From: Pseudomonadota bacterium
Lineage (GTDB): Bacteria; Pseudomonadota; Alphaproteobacteria; Acetobacterales; Acetobacteraceae
NCBI GenBank assembly: GCA_021847995.1
Contig: JAJZNE010000137.1
Location: forward strand, 1 to 64,000
Reading direction: 5' to 3'
DNA: 64,000 bases
Shown here: positions 34,685 through 45,810 of the stretch, piece after piece
Position numbering within the stretch: position 1 is the first letter of the stretch
How the letters are laid out: every line of letters begins with the position of its first letter
The notes under the pieces: model-generated
The model's input: only the letters and a program-made list of their open reading frames with translations
Databases searched by the model: none
Told to the model about the DNA's origin: nothing
Position numbers and translations under genes: made by a program

Positions 34685-36181
34685 TCACGCCACCGTCGCG
34701 CTGCGCAGGTCGAACCAGCGCATCGGGTGCGTCCTGACGCCGCCGACCGATGTGCGATAGGCGCAGGCGAAGTTGACCGCATAGGCGAAGAAGCCCGCCG
34801 GGTTTGCGTTCAGGGCGGTCTGCATCGCGATATACTGCATCTTCTGCACCGAGGCATCGCCGGAAAGCCGTGCGGAGGTGAGCGCGGCGTCCACGCGCGC
34901 GTCGCTGTAGTGCCACAGCTTGGCGTTCCAGCTGCCGTTCGAGTGCAGGAAGGGGTAGGTGCTGGTGTCGATGGTCGGCCGGGCGAAATACCCGTCGATG
35001 TAGAGAGGCGCCTTGCCGGAAACCTCGGCGTCGTAGCTGGAGAAGGGCACGCGCTGCACCTGCAGGTCGAATCCGCCCGGCTTGGCAAGCTGTTGCAGCG
35101 TCACCCCCAGCCGCTCGCGCACCGGGCGCCCGACCGGCACGATGATCGGCACGCTGAGGCCATTCGGGTGCCCTGCCTCCGCCAGCAGCCGGCGCGCGGC
35201 CGCCGGATCGGCCGGCGGGATCGCGAGGTCGCGGGCATAGAAGGGATGCGTCGGCGGAATCGGACTGATGGTCGGCACGCCCTGGCCGAACAGCGTCAGT
35301 TCCACCACGTCGGCCTTGTCCACCGCCATCTGGAACGCGAGGCGCACCTTCGGGTCGTTGAACGGCGGCGTCAGATTGTTCATGACGGCGGCATCCCATG
35401 ACGCGGTCGGCACGCTGTCGATCCGCAGACCGCTCCGACCGCTGAGCGGCTTGACCTGTTCCAGCGGCAGATCCCACAGCACATCGATGTCGCCGGCCTG
35501 CAGGGCGGCGATCTTCACGCTCATTTCAGGGATGATGCGCAGTTCCACGCCGGCCAGCTTCGGCATCCCCGGCTCGAAGTAATCGGGGTTGCGCGCCATC
35601 ACCAGCCGGTCGCCGGGCGTGTAGGAGACGAACCTGAACGGTCCCGTGCCGATCGGGTGGGAGGCGAGTTGCGCCGCCGACCCGCGCGGAACGATCTTCA
35701 CCTGCCGGTCGGAGAGGATGTCGGCGAACCCCCCATAGGGCGAGGTCAGCTCGAAGACCACCGTGTAGGGATCGGCCGCACTGACCCGGCCAACCATGTC
35801 GTAGTTGCTGCGCGAAGGGGCCGCATTTGCGGGATCGAGAAGGCGCTCGAACAGGGCCACCACGTCGTCGGCGGTCATCTCCCGCCCGTCGTGGAATTTC
35901 ACGCCGCGGTGCAGCCGGAACGTCCAGCGCCGGAGATCATCGCTATAGGCCCAGCTTTCGGCGAGGTCGGGCTGTACGCTCAGATCCTCGGCCATGCGTG
36001 TCAGGCCGTTGAACAGCAGATTGTTATAGATGTATTCGTCGCCGATCGTGGTCAGCAGCGGATCGAGCCGGGCGAGCGACGCGCCCACGCCGATGCGCAA
36101 CACGCCCGCCGCCGCATGCGCGGCCCGCAGGGACGGGAGAGCGAGGGCGGAGCCGAGGACGGTCCGTCGCGTCAGCTTCAT
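34685..36181 (-). CDS. ABC transporter substrate-binding protein, family 5 (DppA-like)
   Basis: This 498-residue binding protein has a twin-arginine-type leader (LTRRTVLGSALALPSLRAAHA) and the family-5 blocks WTFRLHRGVKFHDGREMTADDVVALFERL and PIGTGPFRFVSYTPGDRLVMARNPDYF. It delivers a peptide-like solute to the permeases encoded directly downstream. The ATG follows GGGAAGGATCGTGCC. The 14 bp repeat array ends 11 bp before the ATG, and the ribosome-binding purines form part of the last unit. Its relation to the first family-5 protein at 2.6-4.1 kb is distant. Confidence 0.9.
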   Translation of the reverse strand: MKLTRRTVLGSALALPSLRAAHAAAGVLRIGVGASLARLDPLLTTIGDEYIYNNLLFNGLTRMAEDLSVQPDLAESWAYSDDLRRWTFRLHRGVKFHDGREMTADDVVALFERLLDPANAAPSRSNYDMVGRVSAADPYTVVFELTSPYGGFADILSDRQVKIVPRGSAAQLASHPIGTGPFRFVSYTPGDRLVMARNPDYFEPGMPKLAGVELRIIPEMSVKIAALQAGDIDVLWDLPLEQVKPLSGRSGLRIDSVPTASWDAAVMNNLTPPFNDPKVRLAFQMAVDKADVVELTLFGQGVPTISPIPPTHPFYARDLAIPPADPAAARRLLAEAGHPNGLSVPIIVPVGRPVRERLGVTLQQLAKPGGFDLQVQRVPFSSYDAEVSGKAPLYIDGYFARPTIDTSTYPFLHSNGSWNAKLWHYSDARVDAALTSARLSGDASVQKMQYIAMQTALNANPAGFFAYAVNFACAYRTSVGGVRTHPMRWFDLRSATVA

Positions 36182-36191
36182 GGCACGATCC

Positions 36192-36317
36192 TTCCCGATC
36201 TGGCCTTCCCGATCTGGCCTTCCCGATCTGGCCTTCCCGATCTGGCCTTCCCGATCTGGCCTTCCCGATCTGGCCTTCCCGATCTGGCCTTCCCGATCTG
36301 GCCTTCCCGATCTGGCC
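36192..36317. repeat. Nine perfect 14 bp tandem repeats in the dppA-like leader
   Basis: TTCCCGATCTGGCC is repeated nine times without a mismatch (9 x 14 = 126 bp), ending 10 bp from the DppA-like start codon. On the coding strand each unit reads GGCCAGATCGGGAA and contributes the purine run GGGAAGG, so the last unit supplies the ribosome-binding site. Perfect identity implies recent expansion or ongoing slippage or conversion. Each unit has a GATC site. It is an in-leader minisatellite rather than a coding repeat. Confidence 0.9.
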
Positions 36318-36372
36318 TTTCTGCGCTGGAGCTATGTTCGCATCCGAAATACGCCGCGTCCAGCCCTCGGCC

Positions 36373-37320
36373 TCAGCGATCGAACCATCCGGCGCGCACC
36401 GCCGTCCCCAGCAGGTTCACGATCAGTCGGCCGGCGGTGATGCAGGTCAGGGCATTGGTATCCGTGCGCGGTGTGATCTCCACCACGTCCATACCGACCA
36501 CGCGGCCCTTGCGCACCAGGCCGCGCAGCAGCGCCCGCGCCTCGCTGAAGGTGACGCCGCCCGGACACGGGGCGAGGACGCCGGGCGCGCAGGACGGGTC
36601 CATGCCATCCATGTCGATCGTCACATAGTAGCGCCCACCGTCTGGAATGCGCGCCAGGATGGCGTCCACGCCGGATTCGTGCAGCTCGCAGGCGGTGATG
36701 AGGTCGGCACCATAGGCGAGCGCGGCCTCGACCTCCTCCTGCCGGGCACTGCCGGTGGCGCGCAGGCCGATCTGGAAGATCGCGCCGATATGGTCCATCT
36801 CCGATGCCCGGCGGATCGGGCTGGAAAGCCCGTCCTGCACGCCGTTCACCTCCTCCCGCCAATCGATGTGCTGGTCGATCTGCACCAGCGTGATCGGCCC
36901 GCGCCCGTCGAATGCGCGCAGAACGGGGATCGGGATGCCGTGATCGCCGCCCAGCACTACCGGCAGCGCGCCGGCCGCCAGAATGCGGCGCACCGCCTGC
37001 TCGGCGCGCGCCAGATGGCTTTTGGACGCATGCACGTCGCCCCACACATCGCCGCAATCCACTGCGCGCACCGGGCGGTTGTCATAGAGCGGGCCGCCGA
37101 GGTCGAAATCGTAGCGTTCGATGCTGCGCAGGATGCGGTCGGTGGCGCGCCGCAGGGCGGCCGGCCCGTTCGCCTGGTCCGGCACCTGCTCTGCCAAGCT
37201 ATAGCCGCTGCCGTAGGGGATGCCGAGAAAGGCAATATCCGCCCGCGCCAGCTCCATGTCGAAATCCGGGTCGCTGTAAAGAAAAGTGGCATGGTCGCGG
37301 CGGGGCGGGATAGTCAGCAT
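36373..37320 (-). CDS. Arginase/agmatinase-family ureohydrolase
   Basis: This 315-residue enzyme has the binuclear manganese site of ureohydrolases: H127 in VLGGDHGIPI, D149-H151-D153 in QIDQHIDW (usually DAHxD; here Gln replaces Ala), and D236-D238 in VTIDMDGMDPS. It hydrolyses a guanidino compound to urea and an amine; agmatine, guanidinobutyrate, guanidinopropionate or formiminoglutamate are possible. It is the first gene of the leftward operon with the Dpp transporter, so a guanidino-compound or arginine-containing peptide could be the imported solute. The ATG follows GGAGAGCGCGC. Confidence 0.88.
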   Translation of the reverse strand: MLTIPPRRDHATFLYSDPDFDMELARADIAFLGIPYGSGYSLAEQVPDQANGPAALRRATDRILRSIERYDFDLGGPLYDNRPVRAVDCGDVWGDVHASKSHLARAEQAVRRILAAGALPVVLGGDHGIPIPVLRAFDGRGPITLVQIDQHIDWREEVNGVQDGLSSPIRRASEMDHIGAIFQIGLRATGSARQEEVEAALAYGADLITACELHESGVDAILARIPDGGRYYVTIDMDGMDPSCAPGVLAPCPGGVTFSEARALLRGLVRKGRVVGMDVVEITPRTDTNALTCITAGRLIVNLLGTAVRAGWFDR

Positions 37321-37712
37321 GCGCGCTCTCCGGTTCAGGCCGGCCCGCCGGCGATGCGGCGACATCGGCCGACGCGCGGTGTGCGCGTCCGCGACACTGG
37401 CAACTCGTCGCGTTGCGGTCAAGGCGGTGTCGCGAAGGTCCGGGAGACGGCACATCGCGCAGACCTGCGGCCGGCCGCCGGCGCTCATCACCGGCGGTGA
37501 CCAGCCGTCGTCAACAACAATTGCGTGGGCGCGATCCCGTACCGGCGGCGGCGGGACAGGCAGCTGCGTCGATCGGACAGAGTCGGCCACGCGCCGTTCG
37601 GGGAGACACCGGTCCGCTTCGGCCCGTTGCTCGCGCGATTCCTGGCGGACGTGCTGTAGCGGCCACTCAGGTACGGACCGGACGGGATCGCTGCCGGCCT
37701 GCGGGCGGCGGC
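37321..37712. other. Intergenic region with no recognisable gene
   Basis: This 392 bp between the divergent-side start of the ureohydrolase operon and the end of the RND permease gene has no convincing reading frame, RNA gene or repeat. TTGACG on the minus strand (37509-37514) is a possible -35 element for the leftward operon, and a 13 bp palindrome lies beside it. Confidence 0.5.
37488..37500. promoter_or_regulatory. 13 bp palindrome near a possible promoter
   Basis: TCACCGGCGGTGA has two perfect 6 bp arms around one base. It lies about 170 bp upstream of the ureohydrolase start and overlaps the expected -10 position for the TTGACG at 37509-37514. It could be an operator for the leftward catabolic operon, but the G/C richness makes chance symmetry possible. 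Confidence 0.25.
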
Positions 37713-40700
37713 CTAGGATATCTGGAATCTGCGCCGCAATGCGCCACGCAACAGCGCGACCTGCAGGTAGATTGCCGGGGTCGTGTACAGCGTCAGCGCC
37801 TGGCTGACGATCAGGCCGCCGAGCACGGCGATGCCGAGCGGATGGCGCAGTTCCGCACCCTCGGCGCCGCCGATCGCGAGCGGCACCGCACCCAGGATCG
37901 CGGCAAGCGTGGTCATCAGGATCGGGCGGACGCGCTTGAGGCAGGCATCGCGGATCGCCGCCGCCGGCGGCAGGCCATCGCCACGTTCCGCGGCCAGCGC
38001 GAAATCGACCAGCAGGATGCCGTTCTTCTTGACGATGCCTAGCAGCAGGATCACGCCGATCAGGGCGACGACGGTGAAATGCTCGCCGGCCAGATAGAGG
38101 GCCAGCATGGCGCCCGCGCCCGCCGACGGCAGCGTCGAGATGATCGTCAACGGATGCAGGAAGCTCTCGTAAAGCACGCCGAGAACGATGTAGATCGCAA
38201 TCAGTGCTGTGCCGATCAGCAGCGCCTCGCTGCGCTGCGACGCCTGGAATGCGGCGGCGGTGCCGGCGAAGCCGCCGCGCACGGAAGCCGGCAGACCGAG
38301 CCGCGCGGTCTGGCGGCCGAGTGCGGCGATCGCATCGGCGAGCGCGCCGCCGGGCGGCAGGTTGAAGGAGATCGTCGTCGCCGTCTCCAGCCCCTCGTGG
38401 TTGACGACGATCGGGGTGACGCCCTGCTGCCAGCGCGTGACCGTCGCGAGCGGCACCATCGTCTCCCGCGCCGGGCTGATCGGGGCCGCCGATGCCGCGC
38501 CGCCACGGCCGACCGCCGCGATGGCATTGCCCGCGGCCTCGCGTGCCGGGTCGGGCGCCGGCGCGCCGACCATCGGCTGGCCGGCCCGCCGGATCGCCGC
38601 TTGCGCCGCCGGACTGGCGATGCCGCCGGTCAGATCGGTCCCACTCGGCGGCGCACCGCTGGTCGCGACGTAGAAGCGGTCGAGCACCGAGGGATGCTGC
38701 CAGAACGACGGCGCCACTTCCAGCACCACATGATACTGATTGAGCGCGTCGTAGATCGTCGAAACCTGACGCTGACCGAAGGCGTCATAGAGCGCGTTGT
38801 CGATCAGCACCGGAGAGAGACCGTGCGCCGCCGCGGCATCGCGGTCAATGGCGAGTCCGGCTGCGAGGCCGCGCACCTGCTGGTCGGAACTGATGTCGAT
38901 CACCGCCGGTTCGTGCCGCAATGCGGCCAGCAGGCGGTCGGCGGCGGCATAGACATCCGTGTCACTGTCGCCCTTCAGCGCATACTGGAACTGCGCGTTG
39001 CTCGCCCGGCCGCCGAGCTGGATGTCCTGCACCGGCTTCAGATACAGCCGTGCCCCCGCGATCCCCGCCAGACGCGGACGCAGGCGCGCGATCACCGCGT
39101 CCACACGCACGCCGCGCTGGTCGAGCGGCCGGAGGGTGACGAACAGCGCGCCGGCATTGGTCTGCCGCCCCCCGGTGAAGCCGACGACGGAGGCGACCGC
39201 CGGATCCTCACGCAGCACCTGCTCGAACTCCGCGAGCTTCTGCCGCATGAGCTGAAAGGACGCATCCTGATCGCCGACGATCGCACCGACCATCCGGCCG
39301 GTATCCTGCTGCGGAAAGAGACTCTTCGGCATCGACTGAAACAGCGCAGCCGTCGCGACCACGGTTGCGACAAGTGTCAGCAGCATGATCGTGCGATGTG
39401 CCAGCGCCCAGTCGAGCGAGCGGGCATAGGCGCGCAACAGCCGCCGCGGACGGCGTGCGGCCGGGGGTTCGGCGCCGGCGTGCCGCGCCAGCATGACGGC
39501 GCACATCATCGGCGTCGTGGTCAGCGACACCACCAGCGAGACCAGGATCGCCACCGAAAGTGTCACCGCGAACTCGCGGAACATGCGCCCGATCAGCCCG
39601 CCCATCGCCAGGATCGGAAGCAGGGCGGCGATCAGGGAAAGGCTGATCGAGACCACGGTGAACCCGACCTCGCGCGCGCCCGCAAGGGCGGCGGCGGCCG
39701 GCGAGAGGCCGGATTTCAGATGCCGTTCGATGTCCTCCAGCACCACGACAGCGTCATCCACCACGAAGCCGGTGGCAACGATCAGCGCCATCAGCGACAG
39801 GTTGTCGATACTGTAGCCCAGCAACCGCATGATGCCGAAGGTGCCGACGATGGAGACGATGACCGCGACGCTCGGGATCGCGGCGGCACGCAGGCTGCGC
39901 AGGAACAGGAACACCACCGCGACGACCAGCCCGATCGCCGCCAGCAGGGCAACACGCATCTCGCCGAACGAGCTGCGGATCGTCGTGCTGCGGTCCGTGG
40001 CGATGGCCAACGTTGCGTCGCCCGGCAAAGACGCGATGAGTTCCGGCAGCAGCGCGCGCACCTGATCGACGACCTCGATCACGTTGGCGCCGGGCTGACG
40101 GTACAGCATCAGCAGGATCGCCGGCCTGCCGTCGGCAAGCCCCGCATTGCGCAGGTTTTCGACCGAATCGGTGACGGTCGCGACATCGCGCAACCGAACC
40201 GGCGCGCCGTGGCGCCAGGCGATGACCAGATCGCGAAACTCCGCCGCGCGGCGCGCGCGGTCGTTGGTGGCGAGCTGCAGGCGCCGTCCCTGCATCGTCA
40301 CCGCGCCCTTGGGGCTGTTGGCGTTGGCCGAGGCTGCCGCCGCCCGTAGGTCCTCCATGCCGATCCCCAGCGCGGCGAGCTTGTCGGGATCCGCCTCGAT
40401 GCGCACGGCGGGCAGCGAGGCGCCGGCGATATCGACGTCGCCGACACCACCCAGCTGCGACAGGCGCTGGCGCAGCACGCTGTCGGCGGCATCGAACAGG
40501 GCCGCCTGCGTCAGCGTCGTGGCGGTCAGGGCCAGCACCAGGATCGGCGCGTCCGCCGGATTGACCAGCCGGTAGATCGGGTTGTTGCGCAGGGTCACGG
40601 GCAGTTCCGCATGGGCGGCGTTGATGGCCGCCTGCACGTCGCGCGCTGCCCCGTCGATGCTCCGGTCGAGGCCGAACTGCAGCGTGATGCGCGTCAGGCC

Positions 40701-40958
40701 GGTGAAGTTCTGCGACGTCATCTCGGCGACATCGGCGATTGCGGCGAGCTGGCGTTCCAGCGGTGCCGCGACGCTGCTGGCCATGATCGCCGGGCTGGCG
40801 CCGGGTTGCTGCGCCTGCACCAGGATGGTCGGCAGTTCGATCTGCGGCAACGGTGCCACCGGCAGCGCCGCATAGCCCGCCATTCCGGCAAGCAGCACGG
40901 CAACGGTCAGCAGCGTGGTGCCGACCGGGCGCGCGATGAACGGGCGGGAAAGGGTCAC
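37713..40958 (-). CDS. mdtC: RND efflux permease, MdtC-like
   Basis: This 1081-residue inner-membrane pump subunit of the HAE-RND family has 12 membrane helices and two large periplasmic loops. It begins [45 protein letters not shown]. The proton-relay helix 4 segment [27 protein letters not shown] contains the paired Asp residues. A Gly/Ala-rich insertion (about residues 800-870) in the second periplasmic half makes it longer than typical MdtC. The GTG start overlaps the MdtB-like stop (GTGA). With the two upstream genes it should form a heteromeric drug or metabolite exporter. An outer-membrane TolC partner is not encoded here. Confidence 0.85.
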   Translation of the reverse strand: MTLSRPFIARPVGTTLLTVAVLLAGMAGYAALPVAPLPQIELPTILVQAQQPGASPAIMASSVAAPLERQLAAIADVAEMTSQNFTGLTRITLQFGLDRSIDGAARDVQAAINAAHAELPVTLRNNPIYRLVNPADAPILVLALTATTLTQAALFDAADSVLRQRLSQLGGVGDVDIAGASLPAVRIEADPDKLAALGIGMEDLRAAAASANANSPKGAVTMQGRRLQLATNDRARRAAEFRDLVIAWRHGAPVRLRDVATVTDSVENLRNAGLADGRPAILLMLYRQPGANVIEVVDQVRALLPELIASLPGDATLAIATDRSTTIRSSFGEMRVALLAAIGLVVAVVFLFLRSLRAAAIPSVAVIVSIVGTFGIMRLLGYSIDNLSLMALIVATGFVVDDAVVVLEDIERHLKSGLSPAAAALAGAREVGFTVVSISLSLIAALLPILAMGGLIGRMFREFAVTLSVAILVSLVVSLTTTPMMCAVMLARHAGAEPPAARRPRRLLRAYARSLDWALAHRTIMLLTLVATVVATAALFQSMPKSLFPQQDTGRMVGAIVGDQDASFQLMRQKLAEFEQVLREDPAVASVVGFTGGRQTNAGALFVTLRPLDQRGVRVDAVIARLRPRLAGIAGARLYLKPVQDIQLGGRASNAQFQYALKGDSDTDVYAAADRLLAALRHEPAVIDISSDQQVRGLAAGLAIDRDAAAAHGLSPVLIDNALYDAFGQRQVSTIYDALNQYHVVLEVAPSFWQHPSVLDRFYVATSGAPPSGTDLTGGIASPAAQAAIRRAGQPMVGAPAPDPAREAAGNAIAAVGRGGAASAAPISPARETMVPLATVTRWQQGVTPIVVNHEGLETATTISFNLPPGGALADAIAALGRQTARLGLPASVRGGFAGTAAAFQASQRSEALLIGTALIAIYIVLGVLYESFLHPLTIISTLPSAGAGAMLALYLAGEHFTVVALIGVILLLGIVKKNGILLVDFALAAERGDGLPPAAAIRDACLKRVRPILMTTLAAILGAVPLAIGGAEGAELRHPLGIAVLGGLIVSQALTLYTTPAIYLQVALLRGALRRRFQIS

Positions 40959-43900
40959 AGCCGCGCCGGTCGCCGGGACATGACGGCGGTCAGCCGGTCG
41001 AAGAACAGATAGATCACAGGCGTGGTGAACATGGTCAACGCCTGGCTGACGAGCAATCCGCCGACGATCGCAAGGCCCAGGGGGCGGCGCAATTCCGCCC
41101 CGCTGCCGTGGGCGAACATGAGCGGCAGGGCGGCGAACAGGGCGGCGCATGTCGTCATCAGGATCGGCCGCAGGCGCAGCAGGGCGGCCTCCCGGATCGC
41201 CGCGCGCGGCGCCAGTCCACGGGCGCGCTGCGCCTCCAGCGCGAAATCGATCATCAGGATCGCGTTCTTCTTGACGATGCCGATCAGCAGGACGATGCCG
41301 ATGACCGAAATCATGTCCAGCTCACCGCCCGCCAGCATCAGCGCCAGCAGCGCACCCACCCCGGCCGCCGGCAGCGTCGAAAGGATGGTGAGCGGATGGA
41401 TGAAGCTTTCGTAGAGCACGCCGAGCACGATATACATGGTGATGATCGCGGCGAGGAGCAGCAGCAGCTCCCGTTTCAGCGACGCGGTGAAGGCGCGCGC
41501 CGCGCCCTGCAGCACCAGCCGGATCTCCTGCGGCTGGCCTGCCGCCGCGGCGGCGGCCTGCACCGCCGCCACGGCCTCGCCGAGCGAGGCGCCGGCCGCG
41601 ACATCGAACGATACCGTCGCAGCCGGAAACTGCGCGAGATGGTCGATCGCCAGCGGCGCCGCGTGCGGGGCGATGGTGGCGAGTGCCCGCAACGGCACCT
41701 GGCCGCCCGGCACCAGCGCCGAGGGCAGATAGATGTCGTCGAGCGGGGCCTCGGCGTCAGTGGCGGCAGGGTCGGCTTCCATGATCACGCGGTGCTGGTT
41801 GGTCGGCGTGAACACGGTGGAGACGATGCGCTGGCCGAACGCATCGTAGAGAGCGTTGTCCACGCTCGCCGGCGTGATGCCGTAGCGCGCGGCCGTGTCG
41901 CGCTCGATGTTGACGCGCAGTTCCTCTCCTCCCTGCCGCAGATCGGCCGAGACATCCGTCAGCGCCGGTGCGGCGTGCAGTCGGTCAAGTAGGGCCGGCA
42001 GCCACGCGACGAGCGCGCGCTCGGTCGGCGCCGACAGCAGAAAGTGGTAGCGGGTGGCCCCGACGCTGGCATCCACGGTCAGGTCCTGCACCGGTTGCAG
42101 CCACAGACGGATCCCTGCCACCCGCCCCGCCGCCAGTTGCAGCCGGCGGATGATGGCGGCCTGGCCTTCGGTACGTTCGCCGGGCGGGCGCAGCACGATG
42201 GTCATGCGGCCACGATCGAGCGAGGGGTTGACGCCGTCCACACCGATGTAGGAGGCAAGGTTCTCGACCGCCGGATCGGCCAGAAGCGCGGCGGCGAGGG
42301 TGCCCTGGCGCCGCGCCATCTCATCCAGCCTGATACCGGGCGGCGCCTGTGTGACGGCTTGCAGCAGGCCGGTGTCCTGGGTCGGGAAGAATCCCTTCGG
42401 CACCACTACAAAAAGCGCACCGGTAAGGGTCAGCGTCAGCAGTGCAGTCAGCAGCATCAGGCGCTGATGGTCGAGCACCCAGTCGAGCGCGCGCGCATAG
42501 AGCTGCGGCACGGCGGCGGGCGTCGCGTGGCCGGCGTGCGGACGCAGCAGCCGCGCGCACAGCATCGGCACCAGCGTCAGCGCCACGACCGCGGAGATCA
42601 CGATGCCGACGGCAAGCGTCAGCGCGAATTCGTGGAACAGGCGTCCCACCACGTCAGCCATGAACAGCAGCGGTATGAGCACGGCGATCAGCGAGACGGT
42701 GAGCGAGATCACGGTGAAGCCGATCTGCTGCGCCCCGGCCAGCGCCGCCGCCCGCGGGTTGGCACCGGCTTCGATGTGGCGGGCGATGTTTTCTATCACC
42801 ACGATCGCATCATCGACGACGAAGCCAGTGGCGATGGTCAGCGCCATCAGTGACAGGTTATCGATGCTGAAGCCCCACCAGTACATGGCGACGAAGGTGC
42901 CGACCAGCGACAGCGGCACCGACAGGCTCGGGATCAGGGTCGCCGGCAGCGTGCGCAGGAAATACAGGATCACGGCCACCACCAGGGCGATCGCCAGCCC
43001 CAGCTCCAGCGCCGCGTCGCGCACCGAGGCGCGGATCGATTGCGTGCGGTCGCTCAGCACAGCGAGGGTGACCGAGGCGGGCAGGCTGGCGCGCAGCTCA
43101 GGCAGCTTCGCCCTGATGGCAGCAACCGCGGCGATGACGTTGGCGCCCGGCTGGCGCTGCACGTTCAGGATCACCGCCGGCGTGGTGTCCATCCATGCGG
43201 CCTGGGCAGTGTTTTCGACGCCATCGACGACCTCCGCGACATCGGAGAGGCGCACCGGCGCCGCGTCGCGCCAGGCGATCACCTGGTCGCGGAAAGCGCG
43301 CGCGTCAAGCAGCTGGTCGTCGGCATTGATGGCATAGGCGCGGGCGCGGCCATCGAAGCCGCCCTTCGGCAGATTGACGTTGATGTTGCCGATGGTGGTG
43401 CGCAAATCGTCGATGTTCACGCCAAGTGCCGCCAGCGCCGCCGGGCGGAAGCGTACCCGCACCGCCGGCCGGCCGCCGCCCGACAGGGCGACCATGCCGA
43501 TGCCCGGCAGCTGCGACAGCTTCATCGCGACAAGCTGCTCGGCGAGGTCGTGGACCCTGGCCGGCGGCGGCGTGGAGGAGGTCAGCGCCAGGGTGACGAT
43601 CGGCGCGTCGGCCGGATTGACCTTGGCGTAGATCGGTGGCGCCGGCAGGTCGGCCGGCAGCAGATTGCCGGCAGCGTTGATGGCAGCCTGGACTTCCTGC
43701 TCGGCGACATCGAGTTGCAGCGACAGCGCGAACTGGAGCGTGACCACCGAGGCTCCGGCACTGCTGGTCGAGGCCATCTGGGTAAGCCCGGGCATCTGTC
43801 CGAACTGCCGCTCCAGCGGGGCGGTTACGGCCTCGGTCATCACGTCGGGGCTGGCGCCGGGATAGAAAGTCTGAACCTCGATCGTCGGATAGTCCACATC

Positions 43901-44014
43901 CGGCAGCGCCGCGACCGGCAGGAAGCCGAGCGCAAGCAGGCCGACCAGCAGCATCGCCACCATCAGCAGCGTGGTGGCGACCGGACGCTCGATGAAAAGG
44001 CGCGACGGGTTCAC
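40955..44014 (-). CDS. mdtB: RND efflux permease, MdtB-like
   Basis: This 1019-residue HAE-RND permease starts [47 protein letters not shown], a close match to MdtB. The helix 4 region [29 protein letters not shown] contains the proton-relay Asp pair. [17 protein letters not shown] is the conserved RND block in the second half. It sits between the adaptor and the MdtC-like gene, overlapping both by four bases, which matches the E. coli mdtABC order. Confidence 0.87.
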   Translation of the reverse strand: MNPSRLFIERPVATTLLMVAMLLVGLLALGFLPVAALPDVDYPTIEVQTFYPGASPDVMTEAVTAPLERQFGQMPGLTQMASTSSAGASVVTLQFALSLQLDVAEQEVQAAINAAGNLLPADLPAPPIYAKVNPADAPIVTLALTSSTPPPARVHDLAEQLVAMKLSQLPGIGMVALSGGGRPAVRVRFRPAALAALGVNIDDLRTTIGNINVNLPKGGFDGRARAYAINADDQLLDARAFRDQVIAWRDAAPVRLSDVAEVVDGVENTAQAAWMDTTPAVILNVQRQPGANVIAAVAAIRAKLPELRASLPASVTLAVLSDRTQSIRASVRDAALELGLAIALVVAVILYFLRTLPATLIPSLSVPLSLVGTFVAMYWWGFSIDNLSLMALTIATGFVVDDAIVVIENIARHIEAGANPRAAALAGAQQIGFTVISLTVSLIAVLIPLLFMADVVGRLFHEFALTLAVGIVISAVVALTLVPMLCARLLRPHAGHATPAAVPQLYARALDWVLDHQRLMLLTALLTLTLTGALFVVVPKGFFPTQDTGLLQAVTQAPPGIRLDEMARRQGTLAAALLADPAVENLASYIGVDGVNPSLDRGRMTIVLRPPGERTEGQAAIIRRLQLAAGRVAGIRLWLQPVQDLTVDASVGATRYHFLLSAPTERALVAWLPALLDRLHAAPALTDVSADLRQGGEELRVNIERDTAARYGITPASVDNALYDAFGQRIVSTVFTPTNQHRVIMEADPAATDAEAPLDDIYLPSALVPGGQVPLRALATIAPHAAPLAIDHLAQFPAATVSFDVAAGASLGEAVAAVQAAAAAAGQPQEIRLVLQGAARAFTASLKRELLLLLAAIITMYIVLGVLYESFIHPLTILSTLPAAGVGALLALMLAGGELDMISVIGIVLLIGIVKKNAILMIDFALEAQRARGLAPRAAIREAALLRLRPILMTTCAALFAALPLMFAHGSGAELRRPLGLAIVGGLLVSQALTMFTTPVIYLFFDRLTAVMSRRPARL

Positions 44015-45189
44015 TCGGCCTCCGCCTCGCCGGCGACCGCGACCGTCGCCCCCTCGCGCAGCGCGTCGGCGCCGTCCGTCACGACGCGCGCACCGGCCTC
44101 CAGGCCGGTGAGCACCGCTATGCGTCCGTCCGCCGCCGGGCCGGTCGTCACGCGCCGCACCTTCACGCGATGATGGGCGCCGAGCAGCCAGACATAGCGG
44201 CCATCGCTGCCTTCCTGGATCGCGGCCTCCGGCACGACGACGGCATCGTGCAGCGTATCGAGCAGCAGATGGGCGACCACCGATTGGCTGGGAAACAGCA
44301 GATTTTCACGATTGGCGAAACGGGCGCGCAGTTTTGCAGTGCCGGTGGCGACATCGACCTCATTGTCCATGCTCTCCATCGTGCCGCGTTCGATCAGCGT
44401 GTGGCCGCCGTGGTCGTACACCTCCACCGGGAGCTCCGCACCCGACTCCATCCGGCGCATCACGCGCGGCAGATCGTCCTGCGGCAACGGGAAGATCACA
44501 CTGATCGGCTGAACCTGCGCAATCACCGCGAGTCCCGTCGCCTGGCCGGCCGGCACGAAATTGCCGGCATCGACCAGCCGCAGCCCGATCCGGCCGCTGA
44601 TCGGGGCGACGATGCGGCAATAGCCGAGGTTGACATTGGCCGCGAGGATCTGTGCCTGATCGGCTGCGATGGTGCCGCGGTACTGCCGCACCAGGAACGA
44701 CTGGTCTTCGTATTTCTGTCGCGAGATGTCATCGTGCGCAAGCAGCGGACGATAGCGGGCGAGATCGGTCTCCGCCTGATCGAGCAATGCCTGGTCGTGC
44801 TGCAACTGCCCCAGCACCTGGGCCACGGCGGCCTCGTACGGACGCGGGTCGATCTGGGCGAGGAGGTCGCCTTCATGCACGGTCTGGCCTTCCCGGAAGT
44901 TCACCGCTTGCAGCGTGCCGCCGATCTGCGCGTGCAGCGTCACCGTGGCGAACGGGGTGACGACGCCAAGCCCCTGCAGGACGATCGGCACATCCCCCCT
45001 GGCGGCGGAGGCGACGCGCACGGTCGGGGCGAGCCGCGCCGGGGCGTGCCTCGTCTGCGGCGGCGGCGCGGGCAGCGGCAGCGACAGCAGCGGCAGCACC
45101 AGCCCGAGCCCGAGCAGCAGCGGCCACAGGCGGAGCTTGCGGCGAACGGGTGGCGGGGCGAGGCCGGTGCGGGCGAACTGATCAGACAT
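44011..45189 (-). CDS. mdtA: RND efflux membrane-fusion (adaptor) protein, MdtA-like
   Basis: This 392-residue periplasmic adaptor has a single N-terminal membrane anchor (about 20-38, [19 protein letters not shown]). The lipoyl half-motifs are [40 protein letters not shown] and [23 protein letters not shown], with a helical hairpin between them. It bridges the RND trimer to an outer-membrane channel. Its 5' end overlaps the histidine-phosphatase gene by eight bases, an unusual coupling. Confidence 0.88.
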   Translation of the reverse strand: MSDQFARTGLAPPPVRRKLRLWPLLLGLGLVLPLLSLPLPAPPPQTRHAPARLAPTVRVASAARGDVPIVLQGLGVVTPFATVTLHAQIGGTLQAVNFREGQTVHEGDLLAQIDPRPYEAAVAQVLGQLQHDQALLDQAETDLARYRPLLAHDDISRQKYEDQSFLVRQYRGTIAADQAQILAANVNLGYCRIVAPISGRIGLRLVDAGNFVPAGQATGLAVIAQVQPISVIFPLPQDDLPRVMRRMESGAELPVEVYDHGGHTLIERGTMESMDNEVDVATGTAKLRARFANRENLLFPSQSVVAHLLLDTLHDAVVVPEAAIQEGSDGRYVWLLGAHHRVKVRRVTTGPAADGRIAVLTGLEAGARVVTDGADALREGATVAVAGEAEAE

Positions 45190-45805
45190 TGGCAGCGTGC
45201 TCTATGGGTGGAAACAGCAGGCGCCCGGCACGCAGCCGCGCCGGATACGCCGAGGCGGGGGGAACGCTGAGGCCGCGCAGCCCTTCATGGCCGGCACCTG
45301 CGCCGGCAAGCAGGGCGAGCCGGATGACGATGTCATGGCTCACCAGCGCCATCACGCACCCGGCCGCGGTGCGCCGCTGAAGATCGGCGAGCAGATCGTC
45401 GAGGCGCGTCTGCACTTCGGCGAGCCATTCGCCGCCCGGCGGACGGGCGGTGTGCGGGCTCCGCTTCCAGCCGCGCAGTTCTTCCGGCCAGGCCGCCTTC
45501 ACCTCGCCCTGAGTCAATCCCTCCCACTCGCCATAGGCCAGCTCGATGAGCCGGGCATCGACGGTGAGACGGGCGCCCGTGGCGGCGGCGATGGCGGCGG
45601 CGGTGTCGCGGGCCCGGACGAGCGGGCTGGAGAGCACGAGAGTGATCGGCATGTCGCGCAGGCGTTCGGCAAGCCCCGCAGCCTCACGCTGCCCTTCGGC
45701 CGAGAGCGGCGGATCCCGCCGGCCCTGGTAGCGGGCCGCCGCGGTCCACGCGGTCGCGGCGTGGCGGACGAACAGCAGCGACAGATCCTGCGGGGGGCTG
45801 CACAT
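45182..45805 (-). CDS. Histidine phosphatase (phosphoglycerate mutase-like) family protein
   Basis: This 207-residue protein has the phospho-His motif LLFVRHAATAW (RHA in place of RHG), then LVLSSPLVRARDTA, a Glu-containing IELAYGEWEGLT, and the second His in LVSHDIVIRL. It dephosphorylates a small molecule; cobalamin-pathway phosphatases (CobC), sugar-phosphate phosphatases and acid phosphatases share this layout. Position between an ABC exporter and an RND adaptor gives no clear pathway. It might act on a sugar phosphate linked to the neighbouring glycosyltransferases. Confidence 0.82.
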   Translation of the reverse strand: MCSPPQDLSLLFVRHAATAWTAAARYQGRRDPPLSAEGQREAAGLAERLRDMPITLVLSSPLVRARDTAAAIAAATGARLTVDARLIELAYGEWEGLTQGEVKAAWPEELRGWKRSPHTARPPGGEWLAEVQTRLDDLLADLQRRTAAGCVMALVSHDIVIRLALLAGAGAGHEGLRGLSVPPASAYPARLRAGRLLFPPIEHAANV

Positions 45806-45810
45806 GCCCG

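Noticed and set aside
36192-36317. The 14 bp array as a CRISPR or as coding repeats (the FPIWPSRSGLPDLA peptide in a plus-strand frame)
   Set aside because: There are no spacers between units, and the plus-strand frame has no start, ribosome-binding site or homologous domain; it lies in a leader region of a minus-strand gene.
37321-37712. Possible small gene in the 392 bp gap before the RND operon end
   Set aside because: The open frames there extend into other genes antisense, lack ribosome-binding sites and have no recognisable motifs.
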